Shown here: positions 16,317-24,520 of the stretch, piece after piece
How the letters are laid out: every line of letters begins with the position of its first letter
Position numbering within the stretch: the first letter of the stretch is position 1
Assembly (NCBI GenBank): GCA_937981575.1
Contig: CALJNR010000073.1
Location: 1 to 64,000 of the forward strand
Length of the DNA: 64,000 nucleotides
Direction: 5' to 3'
Source: an uncultured Clostridia bacterium
GTDB lineage: Bacteria; Bacillota; Clostridia; Lachnospirales; Cellulosilyticaceae
Made by a program: the position numbers and the translations under genes
Notes under the pieces: generated by a model
Seen by the model: only the letters and a program-made list of their open reading frames with translations
Databases searched by the model: none
Told to the model about the DNA's origin: nothing

Positions 16317-18485
16317 ATGAAATATATATTTCAAATACGTCACTTAGGATGCGCTAACTGCAGTGCAAAAATAGAACATGCACTTCGCCGGAGTAAACAG
16401 TTTCAGCATATAGAGATAAACTTTATGTTAGGAGAGGTTCAAGTCAGGGCAGATAGAGCCATAGATGTAGTGAAGACAGCAGCTTTTATCGAAAAAATTG
16501 CAAATCAGTATGAGGATGGCATTAAAGTTACATATGATGTGGATAACAGTGAAGAACATAGGCATGAAAGCTGTACTAAAGGGGAGTGTGCTGCAGGGCT
16601 GGACGCTGAAGGCACACACACAGATTCGAAAGAAGGTCAAGGCCTTTATAGGCGCATAAAGTATACAGCTTTTATCTTAGGGATCATCTTGCTTTTGGGA
16701 GGAATTGTTTTTAAGCAGGATAAAATGCTCATTTTAGCATATCTGCTTACGGGTTATGATATTGTGTGGATGGCATTTAAAAACTGTATTAAGGGAAGGA
16801 TGCTGGATGAAAACTTTTTGATGACTATTGCCACAGTGGCAGCTTTTGCAATTGGGGAGTATCCAGAGGCTGTTGCGGTTATGATATTTTACAAAATCGG
16901 TGAGTATATGCAGGATAAGGCTGTTGATTATTCTACACGAGAAATTGAAAAGGCAATGGATATCAGACCCGATTTTGCACGGGTATTAAGAGATGGGGAA
17001 AGAATCGTAAATCCTAAAGATGTGAATATAGGAGAGCTTGTCGAAGTAAGACCAGGGGAGAAAATTCCGCTAGATGGCGTTGTAGCTGAGGGCAGCAGCG
17101 CTTTGGATACATCGATGCTTACAGGAGAATCCTTACCACTTACAGTAGGAAAAGGAGATGAAGTACTAAGCGGAAGCATTAACCATGAAGGAGTTATCCG
17201 AATTCATGTTACCAAATTGTTTAAGCATAGTACGGCATCTAAAATACTGGAGCTTATTCAAAGTGCGAGCAGCAAAAAGTCAAAGTCTGAGAACTTTATT
17301 ACCAAGTTTGCAAGATGGTATACGCCCTTAGTTGTTGGGCTTGCTTTGTTAGTAGCTGTTGTTCCTTCGGTGATTACAGGTAATTGGCAGGAGTGGGTTT
17401 ATACAAGTATTATTTTTCTGGTTATTTCCTGCCCTTGTGCTTTGGTGGTATCTGTTCCGCTGGGTTTCTTTGGAGGAATTGGAGCCGCTTCAAAGGTTGG
17501 TGTACTTGTGAAAGGCAGCAACTATTTGGAGGAATTAAATCAGATAGATACTGTTGTTCTAGATAAAACAGGAACAATTACCAAAGGACGCTTTGGCATA
17601 ACCCATATCATGACAAAGGATGCGTCTGAAAATGAGGTTTTAGAATATGCTGCCCTTCTAGAAAGCTTTTCTAATCATCCTATTGCTAAGTCTATCGTAA
17701 AAGCTTATGGAAGAGAAATGAATCAGTCTATCAAAGTAACTCATTTTAAAGAAATAAGCGGTGAAGGATTAGCAGCTAAGGTAAATGGAGAGGACGTCTT
17801 AGCAGGTAATGAGAAACTTATGATGAGACATAGTATTACATATGAAAAAAATGATAAGCTAGGCTCTCATGTTTATGTAGCTAAAGAGAATAAATACTTA
17901 GGTTGTATTATCGTGGCTGATGAGATCAAAGAAGACAGCAAGGAGGCAGTTAAGAGCCTCAAAGTGAGGGGAATCAAGAGAGTTGTTATGCTTACCGGAG
18001 ATAAAAAAGAAATAGCGGATCAAATTGGAAAAGAAGCAGGCGTAGACGAAGTGTATGCCGAACTTTTACCTCAAGATAAGGTTATGAAGCTTGAAGAAGA
18101 ACTTAAACAAGGTAGGGCTGTATTTGTAGGAGACGGCATCAACGATGCACCGGTTCTTGCAAGAGCAGATATAGGAATAGCGATGGGCGGAGCAGGCTCT
18201 GATGCCGCAATAGAAGCAGCAGATATTGTGCTTATGACAGATCGGTTAAGTTCTATTGGAGATGTTATGGATATCGCTAAAAAAACGAGAAGAATTGTTA
18301 CAGAAAATATTATTCTTGCATTAGGGGTTAAAGTGATTGTTTTAGTTCTAGGACTTTTGGGCATTGCGAATATGTGGCTGGCAGTTTTTGCAGACGTAGG
18401 TGTTTCGTTTTTAGCTGTTCTTAATTCCATAAGAGTTCTTGGTCACAATAAGGGACATATGCTAGAGATGGTAAAGAAAAGATAG
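16317..18485 (+). CDS. cadA: P1B-type heavy-metal ATPase (Zn/Cd/Pb exporter, CadA/ZntA group)
   Basis: 722 residues with SD GAGGAGGT. An N-terminal HMA domain has the metal-binding CANC (C12, C15), then a His/Cys-rich linker (EEHRHESCTKGEC). Membrane segments follow, with the CPC motif in SCPCALVVSVP near 371, the phosphorylation site DKTGTITKG near 416 and hinge GDGINDAPVLARAD near 605. The last membrane pair carries the Lys (ALGVKVIVL) and Asp (FADVGVSF) typical of the Zn/Cd/Pb (P1B-2) subgroup, which argues against copper. It exports toxic divalent metal. Promoter and ArsR-type operator are directly upstream. Confidence 0.93.
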   Translation: MKYIFQIRHLGCANCSAKIEHALRRSKQFQHIEINFMLGEVQVRADRAIDVVKTAAFIEKIANQYEDGIKVTYDVDNSEEHRHESCTKGECAAGLDAEGTHTDSKEGQGLYRRIKYTAFILGIILLLGGIVFKQDKMLILAYLLTGYDIVWMAFKNCIKGRMLDENFLMTIATVAAFAIGEYPEAVAVMIFYKIGEYMQDKAVDYSTREIEKAMDIRPDFARVLRDGERIVNPKDVNIGELVEVRPGEKIPLDGVVAEGSSALDTSMLTGESLPLTVGKGDEVLSGSINHEGVIRIHVTKLFKHSTASKILELIQSASSKKSKSENFITKFARWYTPLVVGLALLVAVVPSVITGNWQEWVYTSIIFLVISCPCALVVSVPLGFFGGIGAASKVGVLVKGSNYLEELNQIDTVVLDKTGTITKGRFGITHIMTKDASENEVLEYAALLESFSNHPIAKSIVKAYGREMNQSIKVTHFKEISGEGLAAKVNGEDVLAGNEKLMMRHSITYEKNDKLGSHVYVAKENKYLGCIIVADEIKEDSKEAVKSLKVRGIKRVVMLTGDKKEIADQIGKEAGVDEVYAELLPQDKVMKLEEELKQGRAVFVGDGINDAPVLARADIGIAMGGAGSDAAIEAADIVLMTDRLSSIGDVMDIAKKTRRIVTENIILALGVKVIVLVLGLLGIANMWLAVFADVGVSFLAVLNSIRVLGHNKGHMLEMVKKR

Positions 18486-18509
18486 TTTGTTTAAATATGT
18501 TATCCGTGC

Positions 18510-18560
18510 AATATATTCATAAAGGCCAAAGCTTATTGCTTTGGCCTTTATGAATATATT
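18510..18560 (+). terminator. 23-bp perfect hairpin after cadA
   Basis: Arms begin AATATATTCATAAAGGCC and end with its exact complement, around a TTATT loop. The core AAAGGCCAAAGC/GCTTTGGCCTTT looks like a terminator, but the T-tract is short (CCTTTATG). It may stop transcripts from both directions (cadA and the convergent gene at 18637). Confidence 0.65.
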
Positions 18561-18636
18561 AAACTTTAAACTGTGAAATCTATAGTATTAGAATAGATAG
18601 ATGTGCAGGCAAAATACATTCATCTATAAACAAAAG

Positions 18637-19359
18637 TTACTCATAGCGGATAAGTTCTAGATAATGCCCTTGAACACGTCTTGCAGTGTCTAATTCTTCA
18701 GCTGGAATAGGAATGTTAACAGTATACATGGGTCCAGTAAATAAATCATAGTCACCATATAAGAATTGAAGAAGATTTTCATCACTGTAATCAATACGCA
18801 CATCTTCTAAAAAATAGATGGATTTATTTAATGTATAAAGGTCATCAATAAAATAAATACAATCTTCTCCGATAATCACTTCAGTATCAGAAGTTAACTT
18901 TGATTGATAGTACCAGGCGTTAATAAAAAGTGAGGCTGCGGAACCTATAAGGCTTAAGGCAGTTAATATAAGTCCGATTTGAAGGCTGTATTTTTCACCG
19001 CTTAAATAAACACAGCAGGCAATGACTAAAAATAAAAGCAGTGTAAGCATAATGGTGGAAGAACTTGAGAATTTTTTACTATAAAGGAGCTCGTTAATAT
19101 AGCTTGATGTATTGGACTTAAACGTCCAATGGGCGATTACCTTAACCTGTTTATTTTTTAGGTATTTCATTTTTTGATACTTTTTATTATGCTCTACGTA
19201 TGATGTAATTCCTAAAAGGATAAAGCATAATCCAAAGAGCACAAGAATACTTTTAGTAGAGTCTAGAAGTGAACCGAGCAAAATAGCTGTTATGCAGCCA
19301 GTTACTCCTAGGAATAACATGGCAAGCGAAATCATGCAATGGAGATATTCTTTTTTCAT
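18637..19359 (-). CDS. hypothetical membrane protein
   Basis: 240 residues, SD GGAGGGGATTG before ATG. Four hydrophobic segments occur in two pairs (about 7-28 and 35-53; 100-120 and 128-150), with a short hydrophilic stretch between pairs. A C-terminal soluble part (about 160-240) is rich in acidic residues and Tyr (ECIYFIDDLYTL-like, then DYSDENLLQFLYGDYD). The layout resembles small clostridial membrane proteins with a PH-like C-terminal domain (DUF5673-type), which is a guess. Convergent with cadA and apparently monocistronic. Confidence 0.75.
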   Translation of the reverse strand: MKKEYLHCMISLAMLFLGVTGCITAILLGSLLDSTKSILVLFGLCFILLGITSYVEHNKKYQKMKYLKNKQVKVIAHWTFKSNTSSYINELLYSKKFSSSSTIMLTLLLFLVIACCVYLSGEKYSLQIGLILTALSLIGSAASLFINAWYYQSKLTSDTEVIIGEDCIYFIDDLYTLNKSIYFLEDVRIDYSDENLLQFLYGDYDLFTGPMYTVNIPIPAEELDTARRVQGHYLELIRYE

Positions 19360-19544
19360 ATCAATCCCCTCCTTTAAGCAGCCACAAAAAAATAGTCTAC
19401 TAATAGTATATGCTTTATATCCCTATTTTGTTAATCATTAATAGATTAGGAAACAGCAAGAAGATACTGGAGGAAGCATTTAAGAATAAAATACCTCAAG
19501 CTTCACATAATAAGAATGAACTTAAAATAAGGAGTGTGAAGATT

Positions 19545-19697
19545 ATGGCTAAGGCTGGTATGAGAAGACCAGACCCCAGTGATCCTCATGGGACTGAAAG
19601 CAACAAAAAACAGCATTTCGATAAAAACGAACAGGGACCAGTACCAGAAATACAAGGCAAAGCAAAAACAGGAAATAAAAAGGCAGGAAAAGCTTAA
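19545..19697 (+). CDS. conserved small hydrophilic protein (50 aa)
   Basis: The ATG at 19545 follows AAGGAG with suitable spacing; a longer frame from 19410 has no SD. The sequence begins MAKAGMRRPDPSDPHGTESN and is strongly basic, Pro/Gly-rich and without hydrophobic core, so probably disordered. I have a memory of near-identical short proteins in other Clostridia, which supports a real gene; I cannot search. No function can be assigned. Confidence 0.7.
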   Translation: MAKAGMRRPDPSDPHGTESNKKQHFDKNEQGPVPEIQGKAKTGNKKAGKA

Positions 19698-19750
19698 GCA
19701 GAAAGTAAGTCATTATTATTCATATAAGCACCTTAGAACAAGCGAGGGCG

Positions 19751-19821
19751 GTCCAGTTTTGCTGGACGCACCACATGAAAAGGAACAAGTTATGCACAAA
19801 GTGTGCATAACTTGTTCCTTT
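19751..19821. terminator. tandem hairpins, bidirectional terminator
   Basis: First hairpin: GTCCAG/CTGGAC (19751-19767). Second: GGAACAAGTTATGCAC pairs perfectly with its complement around AAAGT (19782-19818), flanked by AAA and TTT for use in both directions. It separates the 50-aa gene from the convergent flavoprotein gene. Confidence 0.85.
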
Positions 19822-19843
19822 CTTACATAGAAGGGTGGATAAA

Positions 19844-21241
19844 CTAAACTAACTTGCGTGCCATAATAACTCCCATAACAGAGGCCATCATGAGTCCGCG
19901 GGTCCAGCCGCTGGAATCACCGAGGCAATATAGAGAAGTAATATTAGTATTTAAGGTTTCATCTAATTTTACTTTATTGCTGTAAAATTTAATTTCAGGC
20001 CCATAAAGAAGTGTTTCTTTACTTGCAAAGCCGGGAACTACCTGATCCATAGCTTGAATAAAGTTAATAATATTCATCATTGGCCTATAAGGCATCGCAG
20101 AAGTAATATCACCCGCTACAGCGTCAGGAAGAGTCGGTCTTACGTTAGACCTGTCTAATTCTTTTTGCCAAGTACGTTTGCCTTCTAAAATGTCTCCGTA
20201 TCTTTGAACTAAGATATGACCGTTACCTAACATATTCATAAGTTCACCAACTTTCTTGCCATACTCAATAGGCTTGTTGAAAGGATAAGAAAAATTATGT
20301 GAACTAAGGATAGCTAAATTTGTATTATCAGACTTTAGGTTTTTATACGAATGCCCATTGACAATAGCCAGATTGTTGTCGTAGTTTTCTTGGCTTACAA
20401 ATCCACCAGGATTTTGGCAGAATGTTCTTACTTTATTTCCGAAGGGTTCAGGATAGCCTATTAGTTTAGATTCATAAAGAACGTTATTAACCTTCTCCAT
20501 AATCTCATTTCTTACTTCTACTCTTACCCCGATATCGACGGTACCGGAAGTGTGATTAATAGCGTGCTTTTCGCACATTTCTTTCAGCCAGTCAGCACCT
20601 TTGCGGCCGGTGGCTACGACAACCGTATCAGTATAGAGAACTCGGGATTCAGATCCCCCTTTTGCAGAGGCAATAACAACACCTTTACATCGATCATCTT
20701 CGATAATGAGATCCTTAGTTAATGTATTAAATAAAATATCTATACCATTTGCGATTAGGTATTGTTCGATTTTATTATAAATTTCCTGTGCCTTTTCGGT
20801 CCCAAGATGGCGAATAGGGCAATCTACCAGTTTAAGGCCGGCTTGGATGGCCTTACGTCTGATATCTTTAATTTCCTCAGAGTTTTCAAGTCCTTCTACT
20901 TTCGGGTCTGCGCCAAAATCAAGGTAAATGCTATCCGTATATTTAATAAGTTCAGCTGCAGTATCAAATCCAATAAGTTCTGGTAAGTCGCCTCCTACTT
21001 CAGGACTTAAAGACAGTTTGCCGTCGGAGAAAGCGCCGGCGCCTGAAAAGCCTGTTGTTATATGACAATAAGGCTTACAGTTTACACATACTTTCGTCTG
21101 TGATTTAGGACAGTGGCGTTTACTTATGCTGCAGCCTTTTTCGATGATGGCAATTTTTTTGCCTGAGTTTTTTCGCGTGAGTTCAAGAGCCGTAAATATT
21201 CCAGACGGTCCTGCCCCTACAATAATAATATCATATTTCAT
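19844..21241 (-). CDS. NAD(P)/FAD-dependent oxidoreductase (COG2509-like FAD-dependent dehydrogenase)
   Basis: 465 residues. I use the ATG at 21241 (MKYDIIIVGAGPSG), 9 bases after AAGGAG; the ATG at 21250 touches the SD. The Rossmann GAGPSG binds FAD. A Cys-rich segment (SKRHCPKSQTKVCVNCKPYC, about 43-62) and GFSGAGAFSDGKLS follow. A second FAD motif is VVVATGRKG and the C-terminus has YCLGDSSGWTRGLMMAS. The family is common in Firmicutes, but its substrate is not known to me. The Cys cluster could bind a metal or take part in redox. Confidence 0.85.
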   Translation of the reverse strand: MKYDIIIVGAGPSGIFTALELTRKNSGKKIAIIEKGCSISKRHCPKSQTKVCVNCKPYCHITTGFSGAGAFSDGKLSLSPEVGGDLPELIGFDTAAELIKYTDSIYLDFGADPKVEGLENSEEIKDIRRKAIQAGLKLVDCPIRHLGTEKAQEIYNKIEQYLIANGIDILFNTLTKDLIIEDDRCKGVVIASAKGGSESRVLYTDTVVVATGRKGADWLKEMCEKHAINHTSGTVDIGVRVEVRNEIMEKVNNVLYESKLIGYPEPFGNKVRTFCQNPGGFVSQENYDNNLAIVNGHSYKNLKSDNTNLAILSSHNFSYPFNKPIEYGKKVGELMNMLGNGHILVQRYGDILEGKRTWQKELDRSNVRPTLPDAVAGDITSAMPYRPMMNIINFIQAMDQVVPGFASKETLLYGPEIKFYSNKVKLDETLNTNITSLYCLGDSSGWTRGLMMASVMGVIMARKLV

Positions 21242-21421
21242 ATCAATCATCTCCTTCTAGCTTATAGTACAACTATTTAAGGTAGTTGGTAGAAACAACT
21301 GATCCATATTATCAGATTTATATAAGCGAACATTAATTTGAAAAGTAAATAAAATATTCGTCACATAGAATATTTTATAGTATAATATCAATAAAATCAA
21401 TGGTAGATAATGATTAAATTC

Positions 21422-21450
21422 TTGACAGACACCTAATAATAAAATAGTAT
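21422..21450 (+). promoter_or_regulatory. sigma-A promoter for corA
   Basis: -35 TTGACA (21422-21427), exactly 17 bases, -10 TAGTAT (21445-21450). It predicts a transcript start near 21457 and so a 5' leader of about 185 bases before corA. Confidence 0.8.
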
Positions 21451-21504
21451 TGTAATGATGAATTATAATGCGTAAATTTAGGAATAAAAGGAGTGTGGGT
21501 ATTC

Positions 21505-21579
21505 GTGGACGTCGGACCGAGTTATAGGCGGAGCAATAATCAATCAAACAAAATATACTTGCACTCATTTATTATTTAG
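21505..21579 (+). CDS. candidate leader peptide upstream of corA (24 aa)
   Basis: GTG at 21505 opens a 24-codon frame ending in TAG at 21577-21579. AAAAGGAG ends 11 bases before it, a little long; an in-frame GTG at 21493 overlaps the SD. The stop lies at the first base of the alternative hairpins in front of corA. Salmonella corA is controlled through translation of a leader peptide (CorL), so the arrangement is suggestive. No sequence similarity to CorL is claimed. The frame could be chance. Confidence 0.35.
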   Translation: MDVGPSYRRSNNQSNKIYLHSFII

Positions 21580-21614
21580 GATATTACTATAAGTTATTCT
21601 TATCCTTAGTAATA
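21578..21614 (+). promoter_or_regulatory. mutually exclusive hairpins in the corA leader
   Basis: AGGATA (21578-21583) can pair with TATCCT (21601-21606), and TATTACTA (21582-21589) with TAGTAATA (21607-21614). The 5' arms overlap and the pairings cross, so both cannot form fully. They lie 20 bases before the corA SD. This is the kind of switch used in attenuation; it does not resemble the M-box. Confidence 0.45.
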
Positions 21615-21642
21615 AAGAAGTGCAGGACTAAGGGTGGGAAAA

Positions 21643-22575
21643 ATGAAAAATATTTATAAAACATTTGATACAGGATTACAGCAAATTGACAACTTTGAAG
21701 ATGGGGCTTGGGTAAATCTTATTAACCCGACACCACACGAGATCAATGAGATCTCTACATTATTTAACATTGAAGTTAATCATATTTTATCTGCGCTGGA
21801 TGAAGAGGAGAGAGCACGTATTGAAGTAGATGATAACTGCACAGTTATTATTGTTGACGTACCTATTAAAGAATCAGAAGAGGGTCTTGGAACTTATGCT
21901 ACTATTCCTATGACGATTATTATAGGGGATAAATTCATTATTACGACATGTTTAAAAAATGTTCAGCTTTTAGATGACTTCAGTTCGGGGAAGATTAAAG
22001 GGTTTTTTACTTTTAAAAAGACAAGATTTATTCTGCAGCTGCTCTATAAAAATGCTTCTTATTTCCTGCAGTACTTAAGACATATTGACAGGTTAAGCCA
22101 CAGAATAGAAAGAGAACTTCATAAGTCCATGAAAAACAAGGAGCTTATACAGCTTTTGGACCTAGAAAAAAGCTTAGTTTATTTTACGACCTCACTTCGT
22201 TCTAATGAAGTGGTTCTTGAAAAAATGATGCGCATGGAAACGATTAAACAGTATCCAGAGGATCAGGAACTTTTAGAAGATGTTATTATTGAAAATAAAC
22301 AGGCTATCGAGATGGCTAATATCTACAGTAATATTTTAAGTGGAACGATGGATGCTTTTGCATCAGTCATTTCTAATAATTTAAATATAGTCATGAAGAC
22401 TTTAACTTCTATTACAATCGTAATGGCTGTTCCTACAATGATAGGCAGCTTTTGGGGAATGAATGTTAGAGTACCGTTAGAACAGAATCCTTATGCTTTT
22501 TGGATCATTATCATCTCTTCAGTCATTCTGACGGCACTTCTTACACTGCTCATGGTTAAAAGAAAGCTATTTTAA
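21643..22575 (+). CDS. corA: CorA-family divalent metal transporter
   Basis: 310 residues from ATG 21643 (MKNIYK); AAGGGTGG is 6 bases upstream, and the GTG at 21634 would overlap it. A large N-terminal cytosolic alpha/beta region with a long helix (about 150-245) is followed by two membrane segments. The signature GMN sits at the end of the first (SFWGMNVRVPL). CorA pentamers move Mg2+ (some Co2+ or Ni2+; a subset export Zn2+). The extracellular loop VRVPLEQNPYAF has fewer acidic residues than the classic MPEL loop, so the exact ion is uncertain. Confidence 0.93.
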   Translation: MKNIYKTFDTGLQQIDNFEDGAWVNLINPTPHEINEISTLFNIEVNHILSALDEEERARIEVDDNCTVIIVDVPIKESEEGLGTYATIPMTIIIGDKFIITTCLKNVQLLDDFSSGKIKGFFTFKKTRFILQLLYKNASYFLQYLRHIDRLSHRIERELHKSMKNKELIQLLDLEKSLVYFTTSLRSNEVVLEKMMRMETIKQYPEDQELLEDVIIENKQAIEMANIYSNILSGTMDAFASVISNNLNIVMKTLTSITIVMAVPTMIGSFWGMNVRVPLEQNPYAFWIIIISSVILTALLTLLMVKRKLF

Positions 22576-22582
22576 TAATTTG

Positions 22583-22609
22583 GCGGGACTATTTTAGTCT
22601 CGCTTTTTT
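22583..22609 (+). terminator. corA terminator
   Basis: GCGGGACTA pairs with TAGTCTCGC (one G-T) around TTT, followed by TTTTTT. Confidence 0.9.
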
Positions 22610-22714
22610 GCATCTTTAAAGGATATAATGGATAGGTAGACAAGTTTATTGCTTAAATAAAAGTCTTCGGAAAACGTGAAGATCATAATTTAACGAACAG
22701 GGAGAAACTAAGAG

Positions 22715-23167
22715 ATGTATAATGCAGAGTATTTTATAGAACAATTAAAGATGACAGCTCATGTAGAAGGTGGATATTTTAAAGAGTGCCTTGTATCAGA
22801 TGAGAAAAGATGGAGCAGTATTTATTTTCTTTTGAGAAAGGGAGAAGCTTCTCATTTTCATAGACTGAAATCTGATGAAGTATGGTATTACCATGCGGGG
22901 GAGCCCCTTACCATTTATATGATTGATGAATTAGGCTGCTTAGTTCAAAAACAGTTAGGAATGAATATAGAAAAAGGAGAAATGCCGCAAATACTTGTTC
23001 CAAGAGGAACTGTTTTTGGGTCTATGCAAAATGAAGAAGGGTTTTCATTAGTAGGCTGTATGGTAGCACCTGCTTTTACTTATGATGAATTTGAACTTTT
23101 TGAGCGGGCAGATCTTTTAAGCCGTTACCCACAGCACGAAGATATCATTATGAAACTAACAAGATAA
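22715..23167 (+). CDS. cupin-fold protein, DUF985 family
   Basis: 150 residues, SD AGGGAGAAA. The pattern IYFLLRKGEASHFHRL, SDEVWYYHAGEPLTIYMID and LVPRGTVFGS is that of the DUF985 cupins (one jelly-roll barrel). The His residues in SHFHRL and the Glu in SDEVW may bind a metal. Some relatives bind sugars or nucleotide-like ligands, but the substrate is unknown. A complete, normal-length copy in a run of small single-domain enzymes. Confidence 0.85.
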   Translation: MYNAEYFIEQLKMTAHVEGGYFKECLVSDEKRWSSIYFLLRKGEASHFHRLKSDEVWYYHAGEPLTIYMIDELGCLVQKQLGMNIEKGEMPQILVPRGTVFGSMQNEEGFSLVGCMVAPAFTYDEFELFERADLLSRYPQHEDIIMKLTR

Positions 23168-23226
23168 ATACAGTAAATAAATGAGGGCAGAGAAAGACGC
23201 TAAGAATAGGCAAAGGAAATGATAAA

Positions 23227-23679
23227 ATGATGATAGGGGTTATTGCTGATACTCATGGGCTATTGAGAGAAGAATTTATAGAGGCATTCGGAATGTGCAG
23301 TATCATTTTTCATGCCGGAGATATAGGAAAAGAAGAAATCCTGCATGAATTAGAAAAAATAGCACCTGTTATTGCCGTTAGAGGCAACAATGACAGAGGG
23401 GACTGGGCAGATAAACTGCCTGATGAAGTGAGGGTGGAAGTTAATCATAAAAAGATTTATATGATTCATGATCTAAAAGCGTGTAAAGCTGAATTTAAGA
23501 AAGGTGAAGTAGATATTGTTATTAGCGGACATTCACATATTTATAAGGAAGAGCAGAAAGGACACATACTGTATCTCAATCCAGGGGGAGCAGGGGCTAA
23601 ACGTTTTGGCAGACCAGCCACAGTTATGATCATAGAAGAGCGTAGCAGTGTATTTCAAATAAAACAGCTTATACTTTAA
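23227..23679 (+). CDS. YfcE/MJ0936-family metallophosphoesterase
   Basis: 150 residues. The di-metal phosphoesterase motifs are all present: IADTHG, HAGDIGK, VRGNND, a His in MIHD and SGHSHI. Family members hydrolyse phosphodiesters such as bis-pNPP in vitro and their natural substrates are mostly unknown. Weak SD AAAGGA before ATG. It follows the cupin by 60 bases and may be cotranscribed. Confidence 0.9.
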   Translation: MMIGVIADTHGLLREEFIEAFGMCSIIFHAGDIGKEEILHELEKIAPVIAVRGNNDRGDWADKLPDEVRVEVNHKKIYMIHDLKACKAEFKKGEVDIVISGHSHIYKEEQKGHILYLNPGGAGAKRFGRPATVMIIEERSSVFQIKQLIL

Positions 23680-23810
23680 GGTTTGATATGTTTTTCTAAA
23701 TATGATATGATGAATTAAACCATTAAGAACCAATCTAAAGATAAAAATTCAAGTATTTGATCATTTATTAGGCGCTTAAGATTACGAATTTTACTTAATG
23801 AGGTAATAAT

Positions 23811-24464
23811 ATGCAAAAAAAATATCAAACGATTCTATTTGATTTAGATGGCACACTAACAGACCCTAAGCTGGGAATAACCAAATCAGTTCAATATGCG
23901 CTAAAGCATTTTAATATTCAGGTTACCAACCTAAGCAGTTTGACTTCTTTTATTGGCCCGCCGCTTAAAGATTCATTTATGGAATACTACCATTTTGATG
24001 AAGAAAGTGCCCTTTTGGCTATAGAAAAATACAGAGAGTACTTTAAAGAAACGGGTATTTTTGAAAACAATCTTTATTATGGTATGGATCATTTGTTGAA
24101 GCAATTGGCAGAACGAGGCAAAACACTTATCGTAGCAACTTCTAAGCCTACTGTTTTTGCGAAGCGTATTCTTGAATACTTTAATATACACGATTATTTT
24201 GCTTTTATCAGTGGAAGTGAACTTGATGGGACTAGATCCAAGAAAAGTGAAGTTATTCAGTACGCCTTGGAGCAGAATAATATAAACAATCTTAGTGAGA
24301 TTATTATGATTGGAGATAGGAAGTACGATATTATTGGAGCAAAGGAAACTGGCATTGACTCGGTCGGTGTTTTATATGGTTATGGAGATGCGGCAGAAAT
24401 AGAAAATGCAAAGCCTACTTATATTGCCGAGGATATTAATGAGCTTTATCAAATACTTATTTAA
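23811..24464 (+). CDS. HAD-superfamily hydrolase, phosphoglycolate phosphatase-like
   Basis: 217 residues, SD GAGGTAATAAT. Motif I is LFDLDGTLTD, motif II VATSKP, and motif III/IV is the Lys in KSEVIQYAL plus MIGDRKYDIIGAKETG. The helical cap between motif I and II marks subfamily IA, as in Gph and PpaX. A substrate cannot be chosen; phosphoglycolate, pyrophosphate or sugar phosphate are all possible. Confidence 0.88.
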   Translation: MQKKYQTILFDLDGTLTDPKLGITKSVQYALKHFNIQVTNLSSLTSFIGPPLKDSFMEYYHFDEESALLAIEKYREYFKETGIFENNLYYGMDHLLKQLAERGKTLIVATSKPTVFAKRILEYFNIHDYFAFISGSELDGTRSKKSEVIQYALEQNNINNLSEIIMIGDRKYDIIGAKETGIDSVGVLYGYGDAAEIENAKPTYIAEDINELYQILI

Positions 24465-24478
24465 CTATGTTTTCTTAC

Positions 24479-24513
24479 AAAAAAGCTGCTAGGTTTTCCC
24501 TAGGCAGCTTTTT
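24479..24513. terminator. bidirectional terminator between HAD gene and ileS
   Basis: AAGCTGCTAGG pairs with CCTAGGCAGCTT-type sequence with a T-rich loop. A-run on the left and T-run on the right serve both convergent genes. Confidence 0.88.
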
Positions 24514-24520
24514 CTTAGTT

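Noticed and set aside
19410-19544. N-terminal extension of the 50-aa gene
   Set aside because: No SD for the upstream start, different amino-acid character, and a clear SD at 19530-19536 favours the ATG at 19545.
21257-21568. 103-codon minus-strand frame in the corA leader region
   Set aside because: No SD, low-complexity hydrophobic sequence, and it lies antisense to a strong promoter and leader; treated as chance.
21451-21642. M-box (Mg2+) riboswitch before corA
   Set aside because: The conserved M-box core sequences are absent.
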